Below, piece by piece: positions 8,767 to 17,539 of a stretch of 64,000 bases of DNA; positions within the stretch are counted from its first letter, which is position 1; the number at the start of each line of letters is the position of its first letter. Where the stretch lies: contig CAVTJN010000019.1 in the NCBI GenBank assembly GCA_963735055.1, positions 310,001 through 374,000 of the forward strand. Reading direction: 5' to 3'. A program made the translations under genes and the position numbers. A model generated the notes under the pieces. That model did not search any database. It was not told the DNA's origin and was given only the letters and a program-made list of their open reading frames with translations. Source of the DNA: JBBITI01 sp963735055. GTDB lineage: Bacteria; Chloroflexota; Dehalococcoidia; Dehalococcoidales; UBA2162.

Positions 8767-11086
8767 CTACCAACCGCTGGAACCTCCCCCTCCACGCGCA
8801 CCCCCCCCACCACCCGACCTGCCGCCCCTGGAACCCCAGCTGGTCGAACCACCGCCCGTCCGGCCTGGTGGTACTGCGGGAACTCGGACTGCTGGTCCGT
8901 CGCGAACCCCAGGGCGGCGCCGCCTGAGGGCGCGTGCCCGACCGGGGGAAACAGTATGGTCGGCATGCTTACATTCGGGTATGCTCATAGTGGTGCTGTT
9001 AACATCTCTCTGGGCCAGTGAATAGGCCTGATCGGCGGCTGACTCGGCGTTCAACGCCAGCGAGATCTGAGAGTTAGGGTCTGTCCGTGAGGTCGACCTG
9101 CCGCAACGCCTCTACGGCCGTGTATCAGGTACCTTCTGGCTTCGCCTTGCACTACCGGGTGATGGATTTTCGACATACCGGCTGGCGATCGATACCTTGG
9201 CATTGGCGTCTCTCCGGGCACTGGCCGCTTTCGCCCGCAGTCGCTCGGCCGCCTCGTGTTCGTCTGCGGGCTTGAATCAGAATCTTGTCCGCCGCTTCGT
9301 TGGCCTCGCGCGCCAGCTTGCACACCTGGAAATAGTCCGGTTTCTCTTGTCTTCAGTTCTTCTCTGCGCTCTCTTGTTCTTTTCGGCGGCGCGTAAATCG
9401 TCTTCCAGACTCTCCCGGATATCGTCGTCATATTCGTCTGATGTATTCCCAGGCTTTGGTGACATCGGCCTGAGCGGCGTCGATTTCGTTAGGTGCGTCC
9501 CGCCGCGCCGCGATCAAGTTCACCTCAAGCTCGGATATGGCATTTCATTAACGATTCAGCTTCGGTCAGCCAGCTATTTCCCTTTTGCACCAGTTCCAGA
9601 GCTTTGTGCCACTCCTGTTGTTCCATCCCGGCGGCTGAGCGAGCATCATCCTGCGCTTCCAGCGCCCAGTTAACCCGGTTTTCGGCTTCGGTGCCATTGC
9701 CCCGGACGGATTCCCAGGTAGTTTCTGCGTACTCTGGAATAACCTTTCGAAAACGAGCCTGCTGTTGTTGATCGTTTGCTTTGACCCGTTCGATCCGCGA
9801 CGCCAGCGCCGGAATGGCCGCCTCGGCTTCCTGCTTTTTTTGCGGCAACTCTTCCCCGGCCGCACTGCCTGTTTTGATCTGGTCACCGGCCAGGCTGGCG
9901 TATTTCATCGCCTCAGTGAAGCGCTTTTTTGCGACCAGGTCTTGCGCCTGCTGCAGCGTCGCCTGGCCCTTGGCCAGCAGATCGGCCGGATAGTCGGTAT
10001 TGAATCCGGCCCTTCTTTAGTTCATCCTGTTTGTCCCAGGGCCTGCTCTGATCGCCGCATTCACCTCCGCCACCTTTCCGGGGAAACCATCGACCGTTTG
10101 TTGGACGGCGGCGATCTGTGCCTCTACGCCATTGATCGATTCCCTGGCCTGGCGCAGGTTATCGAGGATCTTGCCGTACTCCGGCTCCAGGACGCTCAAT
10201 TCCGCCTCGCCCAGCCGGGGGTTCTCCGGGTCTCCGGCGCTATGCGAGAGTTCGCTGTAGGCCTGCGCGCTGCGGTCAACCAGACCTTTGGCGCTTCCCA
10301 GACCCTCCCGGAGTGGCGCCGCTTCTTCGGGCGCCACGCGATCGGCCGTCACGTTGACCTTTATTTCCAGCATCTGCACCATTTCAACAAGCTCGTTGAT
10401 CCCGGAGGCCGCCGCCCTGTTTGGCCAGCATCGCCTTCTGCCGGGCGGCCAGCCGTCTGGCCCGGTTTTTCCGGTTACCGACTTAACATAACAGATCCGA
10501 TGATCGACCCGGCCAGGATCAGGATCACCAGCGGTACGATCCACCACTCGGCCCGGTCCGGCCGCCGCCGGCGTCCCGGTCGGGGCCGGTGTCCTTTCCG
10601 AATCAGCCGCTGTATCTCCTCCAGCCCTTTGACTGCGCCCGCCGGCGTAGTCACCGCTGCGGAAAAGCGGATTCATGACGTCGGTCTGTATGCGCAGCCA
10701 GTTGTTGCCGATGGCGTCTTCCCAATAAGCGCCGTAGTACAGTCCGGTCTGCCGCTCCTGAAGAGATATGATCAGCACAATCAGGTTATTCTTGACGGCC
10801 GCCGTCTTGACCTATCCAGGAAGGACTCTGTTGTTCCAATTGGGCCTCATACTGGTCCAGATTACGGGCGGTGCCATAAGTCGATATCGTCCGGACACGG
10901 ACATCGGCGCCCTGGCGGACCAGTGCCGCCGGCGGCTGATTCCACTTCACTGGTCCGGTCGCCGAAAATCCCGGCGTCGTCCACCACGATCCGCTGGTCC
11001 AGACTCTGGGCCAGACCTGCCGCCGGACACACGACAAAAGACAGGAGAATAATGACTGCGCCCAGGAACGAGATCGCTTTCAACAT
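8767..11086 (-). CDS. TPM-domain (YgcG-like) membrane protein with many frameshifts
   Basis: A roughly 765-residue protein can be pieced together across all three minus frames. It begins with a signal peptide at 11086 (MLKAISFLGAVIILLSFVV). A TPM domain follows (RIVVDDAGIFGDR, ADVRVRTISTYG, NNLIVLIISLQERQTGLYYG, RIQTDVMNPLFRSGDYAGG). Next come a transmembrane segment (WWIVPLVILILAGSIIG, about 10540-10490) and long coiled-coil regions (10430-9100). The end is a glycine/serine-rich tail finishing GGGGSSGW at 8767, typical of YgcG/TPM proteins. At least ten frame changes are needed, mostly single extra bases in GGG, CCC or similar runs. TPM proteins are membrane-associated; the function here is probably linked to the PspA gene behind it. 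Confidence 0.7.
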
Positions 11087-11298
11087 ATTCGGCTCACCGC
11101 GCCCGCTCGCGCCGCGGTTGTCCCGCCCGTCGCGAGTCGGCTGCTTTCTTGATGTTGAAGACCGGCTTCGGAGGTCTCTGCAAAGGGGTGCAGATGAGTC
11201 AGGAGCTACTCTGATTATGTGTCAACTCCTGGCGAATGTCAAAGCCCCCGGCTCGAGCTATAATCAACACTGGTAGAGCCGTCTCCCCGGGAGGAAAT

Positions 11299-11508
11299 AT
11301 GCCTAGAGCCATCTGTACGAGATGCGGGGCTTTGTTCGTGGGGTGGGCCTTAAGATATCGACCCGATCAGCCGTGCTCGATATGCGGCGCGCCCTTGGCC
11401 GTGATCGGCGGTCAGGACCAAGAAACGAGGCGCGAAATTGGTGGGCTGGGCGATGTCTCCCTCAGATTTTTCGTCGATATGTCCCCGGAAGAACCCGGTG
11501 ACGAGTAG
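11299..11508 (+). CDS. Small zinc-ribbon protein
   Basis: A 69-residue protein with two CxxC knuckles (ICTRCGALF and CSICGAPL) 18 residues apart, a classic zinc-ribbon layout, then an acidic tail. I choose ATG 11299 because GGAGGAAA lies immediately upstream; the longer frame from 11236 adds a non-conserved leader. Function unknown; rubredoxin-like or nucleic-acid-binding ribbons are both possible. Confidence 0.6.
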   Translation: MPRAICTRCGALFVGWALRYRPDQPCSICGAPLAVIGGQDQETRREIGGLGDVSLRFFVDMSPEEPGDE

Positions 11509-11520
11509 GAACTGGGAGCA

Positions 11521-11700
11521 TCATCTCCCTTCTTCCCGCCTGCCGGATAGCCGTAGCTCTTGTTTTGTCATCCAACAGCCAAAGCAGTTTGGACAGGGCT
11601 TGTCTGCGTTGAAATCAACGGCGCTGTCTTCCAGCGTCTCTACGATTTGCTCTTCCCGGCCGCACTGCCGGCACTTGATTCTCAATTCCGCTATGACCAT
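11521..11700 (-). CDS. Small zinc-binding hypothetical protein
   Basis: A 59-residue protein with CRQCGREEQ and CPNCFGCW motifs, consistent with a four-cysteine zinc site. ATG 11700 is preferred over 11724 because AGGAGAG precedes it. It converges with the plus-strand zinc-ribbon gene with 12 bases between stops. No family is recognised beyond the ribbon. Confidence 0.55.
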   Translation of the reverse strand: MVIAELRIKCRQCGREEQIVETLEDSAVDFNADKPCPNCFGCWMTKQELRLSGRREEGR

Positions 11701-11801
11701 GGCCTCTCCTGGTCTTTCCCCCACGGATGCTGTCCCGCCATGTCAGACTGACATAGCCCAATAGTACGGGCCGCCGCTGGACATGGCAAGATCACTTGAA
11801 G

Positions 11802-12332
11802 TCACTTCTCTTGACCTTTCCCATCAACTTCACCCGGGTGGGCCGGTACCAATCTCCTACATAAGCTCAATACAGCTTCCGGTCCTCCATCTTCAGCCAT
11901 GTCTTGAAAGAGCGACCGGCACCGGGGACTATCATGACTTTCCATGGTAACGAACCGGTTCGAACCGGGCGTCGATAAGGCTTCGTGGAAGCTGCGGTCG
12001 TCGAAGCCTATGGCCGCCGCTTCATCGCTGGTGCACCCATAATGGACTTTGCCGATTCGGGCCCACATGATCGCCCCCAGGCACATCGGACAGGGGTAGC
12101 AGGTGGTGTAGATTTCGCATCCGGTCAGGTCGTGGGTCGCCAACGCCTGCTCCGCCTGGCGGATGGCCACGATCTCAGCGTGGGCCGTGGAATCATGGGA
12201 TGACAGGACTTCGTTGTGTCCTGTGGCAATTACCCTGCCGTCTTTCACCACGATGGCGCCAAAAGGACCGCCGTCCCCGTTCGAGATTCCCCGTTCGGCT
12301 TCGGCGCAGGCGATTTCAAAGAAATCGGCCAT
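11802..12332 (-). CDS. Cytidine/purine deaminase-family protein, guanine deaminase-like
   Basis: A 176-residue zinc deaminase. The catalytic motif HAE (STAHAEIVAI, residues about 50-59) supplies the zinc histidine and the proton-shuttling glutamate, and PCPMCLGAI near residue 80 supplies the two zinc cysteines. GGPFGAIVV, ATGHNEV and IGFDD resemble bacterial guanine deaminase (GuaD) more than TadA, so deamination of guanine to xanthine is the best guess. It starts 10 bases after the CoA-transferase stop on the same strand, probably in one operon although the functions look unrelated. Confidence 0.75.
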   Translation of the reverse strand: MADFFEIACAEAERGISNGDGGPFGAIVVKDGRVIATGHNEVLSSHDSTAHAEIVAIRQAEQALATHDLTGCEIYTTCYPCPMCLGAIMWARIGKVHYGCTSDEAAAIGFDDRSFHEALSTPGSNRFVTMESHDSPRCRSLFQDMAEDGGPEAVLSLCRRLVPAHPGEVDGKGQEK

Positions 12333-12342
12333 CTGATTGTCC

Positions 12343-13165
12343 TTAGCCCGGTTGGGGTCCTTGCGCCGCCTGTTCCAGCCTTCGCCGCCGGTTGCCCCCC
12401 GGACCGAAGTCGAGGACTTTGCTTACTTCGTTCCAGTCGTAGCTACCCGCCCCGCCCCGGGGCACCCTGACGATACGGTCGACATAAATGTGGGGCGTAT
12501 GGATCTGGTCGGGGTCGATTTCGCCCGGCTCCACAATCTCCAGGACTTCGGCGATGGTGACCTTGGAAGCCCGGCGCCACCAGCGGATTGTGCACCCGCT
12601 GCATTCGGCGGAAAACGAGGTTCCCCAGCCGGTCGGCCTTCCACGCCTTGACAAAGCCGAAGTCGGGTTGCAGCGGCTTCTCCAGCAGATAAGCCTTTCC
12701 GTCGACCACCACCTTCTCGCAGTAGTCCTCGAGGTATGATCCGACGCCCACCGGGGTCAGGATCCCGCCGTAGCCGCAGGCCGCCGCTTCCAGCCGCGTA
12801 CACAGGCTGCCGAACGGGACCGGGATCACTTCCATGTCTTTGATCGCCTCCTCATACTCTTCCGCCTGTTTCGTAATACCGCCGTAGACCTGGCTGGTGA
12901 AACCGGTGATCAGCCGCTTCACCTTGCCCGGCTGCATGATGCAGTCGACCGGTCCGTATATGCGCAGGGAAGGGCCGGGGGGTGGGGGCTGGCGCGGGTG
13001 CAGCATGTTGCTGATGATGGTCAGACCCTTGACGTCCTTTCGAAACAGCGCTTCCCAGATGTTAAGCGGCCGGCTGGCATCGCCAAACGAGGAGTGGGCG
13101 ATCACCGCCCCGTCAAAGATATCCGCAATCGCTTCGTCAAAACCGGGGTATATCTTGTTCTTCAT
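12343..13165 (-). CDS. CoA-transferase family I, alpha subunit (one frameshift)
   Basis: About 274 residues of the alpha subunit of a heterodimeric acyl-CoA transferase (glutaconate, acetoacetate or 3-oxoadipate CoA-transferase type). ATG 13165 follows AGGTGG. Family marks are IYPGFDEAIADIFDGAVI, the glycine-rich stretch ITGFTSQVYGG, CGYGGILTPVGVG, and EIVEPGEIDPDQIHTPHIYVDRI near the C-terminus. The frame changes near 12570 where an extra G in a GGG run separates NPLVAP from ASKVTIAE. The beta subunit, which carries the catalytic glutamate, is not adjacent, so this alpha subunit is orphaned here. Confidence 0.78.
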
Positions 13166-13242
13166 GCACCACCTGCTAATCCGTCGAATAGATCCATATC
13201 CCGCCCCAGTGCACCACACTTTGACCGGTTTGTCAATTTCCG

Positions 13243-14070
13243 TCAGATTATCTGGCACTTCTCGCAGAAGTAGACGGCGCCGCCCATATAGGCTTCTTTC
13301 TCGATGATAGTGCCGCACACGGGGCACGGCGTATTCACCGTGTTCTTGCTCAGGATGTTCCGGTATCCCCCCGCCCTGCCGAACATATCGAATTCGGTAT
13401 CCCTCCCTCCCCGGGACGCCATTGCCGAAAGGGTACCTTTTACGGCACTGAACAATGCCTCAACGTCCTCCGCGGAGACTGTGTTCAGCTTCCTCTTGGG
13501 ATGCATTCTGGCGTTGAAGAGGATGTCCTGCAAAGTACCGTTACCCAGCCCGGGAATTCTCTGTTCGGTGGCCAAGAGACCCTTCAGAGACAGCTTCTGA
13601 TTCTGTTGTCCTGACACCATGCCTTCGAAATAGACGCGATCAAATGCCGGAGACAGGGGGGATGGCTTCTCCTTTGCCACCCGGTAATAGGGACTGTCCA
13701 GTTCGCCTTCAACAAAGACCCCCATCCCCCCATACAATTGCACCGCAGCGCTCAACGCGGACTGGTCCTCGAATTCGATCAGCAACTGGTGCTTGGCGGG
13801 ACGCGGCTCGTTCCGGCCGTGATACCTGATTGCCGCACCTTCCCCCAAAAGGATGTTGGCCCCGTCAACCTTGATTTCTACCAGACTGCCAAGAGCCTGT
13901 GCTTTTCCCACGGTCCGGCCGGCCAGAAGCTCAGAATACTTTTGCCGGTCCCCGTAATACCACACCAGTTTGTGCGGGGTATGTCCGGCCTCAACCCCGG
14001 CCACTACTTTGCCGTAAATCGTGTCGTTTATCTGACCTGCAATCGTCACCGCTTCCGGCAATTCAATCAT
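13243..14070 (-). CDS. Fpg/Nei-family DNA glycosylase homologue with non-canonical N-terminus
   Basis: A 275-residue protein of the formamidopyrimidine-DNA glycosylase/endonuclease VIII fold. It has the N-terminal helix (LPEAVTIAGQI), the helix-two-turn-helix region (PGLGNGTLQDILFNARMHPKR) and a C-terminal zinc finger (CPVCG...FCEKC). The usual start is MPELPE with Pro2 as the nucleophile that forms the Schiff base; here it reads MIELPE, with isoleucine at position 2. It may therefore lack standard lyase chemistry or belong to a divergent subfamily known in anaerobes. The stop lies 77 bases upstream of the CoA-transferase start. Confidence 0.75.
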   Translation of the reverse strand: MIELPEAVTIAGQINDTIYGKVVAGVEAGHTPHKLVWYYGDRQKYSELLAGRTVGKAQALGSLVEIKVDGANILLGEGAAIRYHGRNEPRPAKHQLLIEFEDQSALSAAVQLYGGMGVFVEGELDSPYYRVAKEKPSPLSPAFDRVYFEGMVSGQQNQKLSLKGLLATEQRIPGLGNGTLQDILFNARMHPKRKLNTVSAEDVEALFSAVKGTLSAMASRGGRDTEFDMFGRAGGYRNILSKNTVNTPCPVCGTIIEKEAYMGGAVYFCEKCQII

Positions 14071-14130
14071 GAGTCATCAACCTCCCTGCCGGCGGCTCGA
14101 GCCGGCGTTTCAACTCACCATTCCTGCCCT

Positions 14131-14481
14131 CCCCCCGCTCACCCTGAGCCTGTCGAAGGGTCACCCTCCGAAGGTGGTTGGCCTCCCAACCTCGGAGACC
14201 AGAGCTTGCCTCCCCCCGCTCACCCTGAGCTTGTTGAAGGGTCACCCTCCGAAGGTGGTTGGCCTCCCAACCTCGGAGACCAGAGCTTGCCCCCCCCGCT
14301 CACCCTGAGCTTGTCGAAGGGTCACCCTCCGAAGGTGGTTGGCCTCCCAACCTCGGAGACCAGAGCTTGCCTCCCCCCGCTCACCCTGAGCTTGTTGAAG
14401 GGTCACCCTCCGAAGGTGGTTGGCCTCCCAACCTCGGAGACCAGAGCTTGCCCCCCCGCTCACCCTGAGCTTGTCGAAGGG
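14131..14481. repeat. Tandem array of an ~80-bp interspersed repeat, four full copies plus a partial
   Basis: Units begin (GCTCACCC) at 14137, 14218, 14298, 14379 and 14458, so the period is 79-81 bp. Each unit holds CACCCTGAGCTTGTCGAAGG followed by a dyad with arms CTCCGA/TCGGAG and GGTTGG/CCAACC. Copies 2 and 4 share TTGTTGAAG while 3 and 5 share TTGTCGAAG, so a two-unit block was duplicated. It is not a CRISPR array because there are no unique spacers. A degenerate copy lies at 14818-14886. Confidence 0.85.
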
Positions 14482-14765
14482 CGCTGGCCAGTATTTTTGG
14501 AGTACTCCACCAACTTCCCCCAGTCCCCTTCGATCAAAGCCCGCTTCTTCCGTCTCGACCAGCCCTTTATTTGCCGCTCTGCATGAAACGCGTCCTCGCG
14601 AGTGGGGAACTCCGCACTGAAAAGCAACCTCACGGGCAGTCGGGAAGACGTGTAGCACTTTAGAAGCCTCTGCTCGTGTGCAATCAGACGTGCCTCGAGA
14701 TCATCCGTATGACCCGTGTAATAGCTCCCGTCTGCACATCCAAGAATATACGTGTAGAAACTCAC
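14460..14765 (-). CDS. GIY-YIG endonuclease-domain protein
   Basis: A 101-residue single-domain GIY-YIG protein (UPF0213/YhbQ-like). The motif appears as FYTYILGC...SYYTGHTDD, followed by the basic helix RLIAHEQR, the ERQIKGWSR segment and KKRALIEGDW. GTG 14765 has CGGGAGA upstream. The last residues (QRPSTSSG) and the stop codon are supplied by the flanking repeat, so the gene end has been remodelled by, or grew together with, the repeat array. Small GIY-YIG proteins cut structured DNA; the natural substrate is unknown. Confidence 0.8.
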   Translation of the reverse strand: MSFYTYILGCADGSYYTGHTDDLEARLIAHEQRLLKCYTSSRLPVRLLFSAEFPTREDAFHAERQIKGWSRRKKRALIEGDWGKLVEYSKNTGQRPSTSSG

Positions 14766-14817
14766 TTGCGTCTCCCGCCGCTGTGGTTCGAAACGCTCAC
14801 CACGAGCGGCTTACATA

Positions 14818-14886
14818 TCCGCTCTCCGCTCACCCTCCGAAGGTGGTTGTCCCCCACACCTCGGAAACTAGAGCCTGTCGAAGGAC
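14818..14886. repeat. Degenerate copy of the 80-bp repeat
   Basis: Bases resembling the array unit (CTCACCCTCCGAAGGTGGTT, then CCTCGGAAACTAGAGCCTG) flank the other end of the GIY-YIG gene, so the gene sits between copies of the element. Confidence 0.7.
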
Positions 14887-14891
14887 CCCCC

Positions 14892-16151
14892 CTAACCCCT
14901 CTGCCCCCAGCAGCACTGTTTCGCCTTCAGCCCGCTCCCGCACGGGCAGGGGTCGTTGCGTCCCACGCCTTTCCACCGGGCCGCCAGTTCGGCCTTCAAT
15001 TCGGCCATGATGGCCTCGGAAAGCCGCCCCTGCTTCCGCCACTCGATCACTTTCTTGAGTGTCCCTTCGGCGTGCCCGAAGAAATACCTCAGACCGTTAC
15101 ACAGGTAATTGAGTCCGGGCTCGCCGTCGGCGGTCACGGCGAACCGGTCCTTGGGACAGTTGCCGTTGCACACCGCCAGCCACCGGCAAGCGCGGCACTG
15201 GGCCGGCAGCGTCAGGCGCTTGTTTTCCCCGAAGCCGCGTTGCACCGCTGAGTCCACCAGTTCACCAAGCTGGGAGTTCGCGAGGTCGCCGATCCGGTGC
15301 TCCGGCGTGACGAAATGGTCGCAGGAATAGACCGCCCCGTCATGTTCCAGGATCAGTACGCGGCCGCAGGTCGGGGCCATCCAGCAGGTGCTGGCGTTCC
15401 CCCCCGACCACACCAGCGACATCTCGGCAAACTGCTGCACGTTCAGCTTCCCCAGGTCGTGATGGACCCATTCGTCGAAAACAGCGCTCAGGAAACGGCC
15501 GTAAGCCTCGCTTGAGACGGAATCCGGGGTTACCGTCCCGTCCGGCGTCCGTCTCACGATTGGTATGAACTGAATCCACCCCGTATTGAGGTCCCGCAGA
15601 GCCCGGTAGACGGCGCTTGCTTCCCGGGCGGTGGCCGACGTAACGGTGCACAACAGGTCGGGCTGGATGCCGTGGGCCTGGAGACGCCGCACCGCGGCCA
15701 GGGCGGCGCCATAGGTCCCGCGGCCGAGCTTGTCTTTGCGGTACCGGTCGTGCACCCACTGCGTGCCGTCGATGCTGAGCCCGACGTCAAAGCGGGCATC
15801 CGCCAGAAACGAACACCACTCGTCGTCGAGAAGCGTGCCGTTGGTCTGCAGGCTGTTCCAGCATGTCCATCCCGGGGGCAGGAAGCGTTTCTGGAGTTCT
15901 ACGGCGCGTCTGAAGAATTCGAGCCCGGCCAGGGTCGGTTCGCCGCCGTGCCATACGAACGGGACCGTCGGCCCCGGGCTGGCCGCGATGTACTGCCGGA
16001 CGTACTCCTCGAGCAGCGCCTCCGGCATCTTGAACTGGTGGGGACTCTGGTAGTAGCTGCCGGTCGGCAGGTAGTAGCAGTAGCCGCACTCCAGGTTACA
16101 GACCGGGCCCACCGGCTTCGCCATGACAACGAATGGTTCCGTGCTCTGCAA
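14892..16151 (-). CDS. Anaerobic sulfatase-maturating radical SAM enzyme with SEC-C tail
   Basis: A 419-residue radical SAM/SPASM protein of the anSME type, which oxidises a cysteine or serine of a sulfatase to formylglycine without O2. The radical SAM cluster motif is CNLECGYC (Cys18, 22, 25). WHGGEPTLAG, the strand SLQTNGTLL and SIDG follow. The SPASM region has CWMAPTCGR...YSCDHF and CRACRWLAVCNGNCPKD. The end carries an added SEC-C zinc motif (RNDPCPCGSGLKAKQCC). No sulfatase gene is in the window, so the substrate lies elsewhere. It is a monocistronic-looking gene beside the repeat region. Confidence 0.88.
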   Translation of the reverse strand: MQSTEPFVVMAKPVGPVCNLECGYCYYLPTGSYYQSPHQFKMPEALLEEYVRQYIAASPGPTVPFVWHGGEPTLAGLEFFRRAVELQKRFLPPGWTCWNSLQTNGTLLDDEWCSFLADARFDVGLSIDGTQWVHDRYRKDKLGRGTYGAALAAVRRLQAHGIQPDLLCTVTSATAREASAVYRALRDLNTGWIQFIPIVRRTPDGTVTPDSVSSEAYGRFLSAVFDEWVHHDLGKLNVQQFAEMSLVWSGGNASTCWMAPTCGRVLILEHDGAVYSCDHFVTPEHRIGDLANSQLGELVDSAVQRGFGENKRLTLPAQCRACRWLAVCNGNCPKDRFAVTADGEPGLNYLCNGLRYFFGHAEGTLKKVIEWRKQGRLSEAIMAELKAELAARWKGVGRNDPCPCGSGLKAKQCCWGQRG

Positions 16152-16189
16152 AGCCGTTACCTGTTTACGAGCCCCTCTTCTGTGAAGGC

Positions 16190-16957
16190 CTAACTCCCCA
16201 GATACTGGCCGAAAAACTCGAATACCTTGCTCCAGGCATCCATCGCCTGCTTCGGCCGGTACATCTCCGTATGATAGTACCAGAACCCGTGGCCGGCGCC
16301 GTCGTAGCGGTAGAACTTGTAGTTCTTGCCGTATTTCTTGAGTTCCGCCTCGTGCTGGTCCACCTGGGCGGCCGTCGGAAACTTGTCGTCGTTGCCGAAC
16401 AGCCCCAGCAGCGGGCAGGCCAGTTTCTCCGTCAGGTCAATCGGCGCCACCGGCTGGGCCGGAGACAGCTCTTCTTTCGATGCCACCACCCGGCCTCCCC
16501 AGCAGTCGACCGCGGCATCGATGCCGCTGACCTGGCAGGCCGCCAGGAAGGCGTGACGCCCGCCGGAGCAGGTGCCGATCACTCCGACTTTGCCGTTCGA
16601 GTTGGGCAGGCTCTTCAGGTACTTGACCGAACCGTCGCAGTCGCCCATCACGCTGGCGTCCGGCGCACCGCCCGAGGCGCGGCACTTGGCCACCACTTCT
16701 TCCGGCGTCCCGTACCCGAACCGGCAGTAGATATCGGGGCACAGCGCCGCGTACCCGTGCTGCGCAAAACGCCGGGCCGTCTCCCGGTAGAACTCATCCC
16801 ATCCCGGGGCATGCGCGATCAGCACCACCCCCGGGAACGGCCCCTTGCCCAGCGGCCGTGACAGATAACCGTGTATCAGGTCCCCGTTGTACCCCGGCAC
16901 CGTGATCGTCTCCGCCAGCATTCCCTCGTACTCGTTAGTCTTCAGTTGGTTCCACAC
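16190..16957 (-). CDS. Dienelactone hydrolase-family alpha/beta hydrolase
   Basis: A 255-residue alpha/beta hydrolase. The nucleophile elbow GTCSGG (Cys) and later FGNDDKFP (Asp) and GAGHGFW (His) form the Cys-Asp-His triad of dienelactone hydrolase. LIAHAPGWDEFYRETARRFA is typical of the family. I choose GTG 16957 (WNQLKTNEYEG) because AAAGGAGG precedes it; the upstream extension to 17170 runs through a repeat. The hydrolysed ester is unknown. Confidence 0.82.
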   Translation of the reverse strand: MWNQLKTNEYEGMLAETITVPGYNGDLIHGYLSRPLGKGPFPGVVLIAHAPGWDEFYRETARRFAQHGYAALCPDIYCRFGYGTPEEVVAKCRASGGAPDASVMGDCDGSVKYLKSLPNSNGKVGVIGTCSGGRHAFLAACQVSGIDAAVDCWGGRVVASKEELSPAQPVAPIDLTEKLACPLLGLFGNDDKFPTAAQVDQHEAELKKYGKNYKFYRYDGAGHGFWYYHTEMYRPKQAMDAWSKVFEFFGQYLGS

Positions 16958-17030
16958 GGCTTGCCTCCTTTCTTTGGGCCCTATCCATCCAGCGCTCCGC
17001 TGACATCGTTGGGCCACGCGCCCCCCCCCG

Positions 17031-17054
17031 CCATTCCCGCGGAGGCGGGAATGG
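17031..17054. repeat. REP-like hairpin repeat
   Basis: A perfect 10-bp palindrome CCATTCCCGC / GCGGGAATGG with a GGAG loop, one of the widespread intergenic hairpin repeats. It is followed by GC-rich repeat-like sequence (17068-17110) that resembles 20617-20650. Confidence 0.7.
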
Positions 17055-17190
17055 CCAGAAGAGCCTGCCTTGAGCTTGCCTGCCCAGAGCGCAGCGTGGG
17101 GTCGAAGGAAGCGGAGCGGATTCCAACCATCGGCCCCGATTCCGCCCCATTGTACCCTCGAAGACCCCATGTTTCAACCGCCCCATTTCT

Positions 17191-17481
17191 TCAGTCTTTC
17201 TTCGCCCGGTAGCCCAGGGCCATCAGAATGTCGCCCACCGCATGGTCCCGCTCCAGACGGTGCCGCATGGGGATCTCCGGGTGGATTTCATACCGGTTGC
17301 GCCTGCCTTCCCGGTGCCGCTCGATATATCCGCCCTTCTCCAGGTCGGTGATGATCTGCTGGACCGACCGTATGCTCAAACCGGCCCGTTGCGCCGTCTC
17401 TTGGGTCGTACTCCTGGGGTGTTTCGCCACATATGCCAGCACCCGTCCGTGGTTGGTGATGAATGTCCATTCCTTCTTCAT
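17191..17481 (-). CDS. Winged-helix DNA-binding regulator
   Basis: A 96-residue winged helix-turn-helix protein. HGRVLAYVAKHPRSTTQETA and LSIRSVQQIITDLEKGGYI form the HTH, and RREGRRNRYEI the wing. The start at 17481 follows GGAGGACA; the longer upstream frame is unlikely. It is divergent from the P-type ATPase gene, with a candidate operator between them, so control of cation transport is possible. Confidence 0.75.
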   Translation of the reverse strand: MKKEWTFITNHGRVLAYVAKHPRSTTQETAQRAGLSIRSVQQIITDLEKGGYIERHREGRRNRYEIHPEIPMRHRLERDHAVGDILMALGYRAKKD

Positions 17482-17539
17482 GGGGCTGTCCTCCCGGCCC
17501 ACCCGTGGCGCTTGACCCCGGGCCGCTGCCTGTGTTAAC

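Noticed and set aside
8767..11086. Real gene decay (pseudogene) in the TPM locus
   Set aside because: Protein features are preserved on both sides of every break and the changes are mostly extra single bases in homopolymers, which fits sequence error better than mutation accumulation.
9765..11276. 503-residue plus-strand open frame
   Set aside because: It is antisense to the frameshifted TPM-domain gene, has no recognisable motif, and exists because GC-rich antisense frames lack stops.
14131..14481. CRISPR array
   Set aside because: The units are contiguous near-identical ~80-bp repeats with no variable spacers and no cas genes nearby.
13738..14586. 282-residue plus-strand open frame through the repeat array
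   Set aside because: Its second half is translated tandem repeat and its first half is antisense to the Fpg-like gene.
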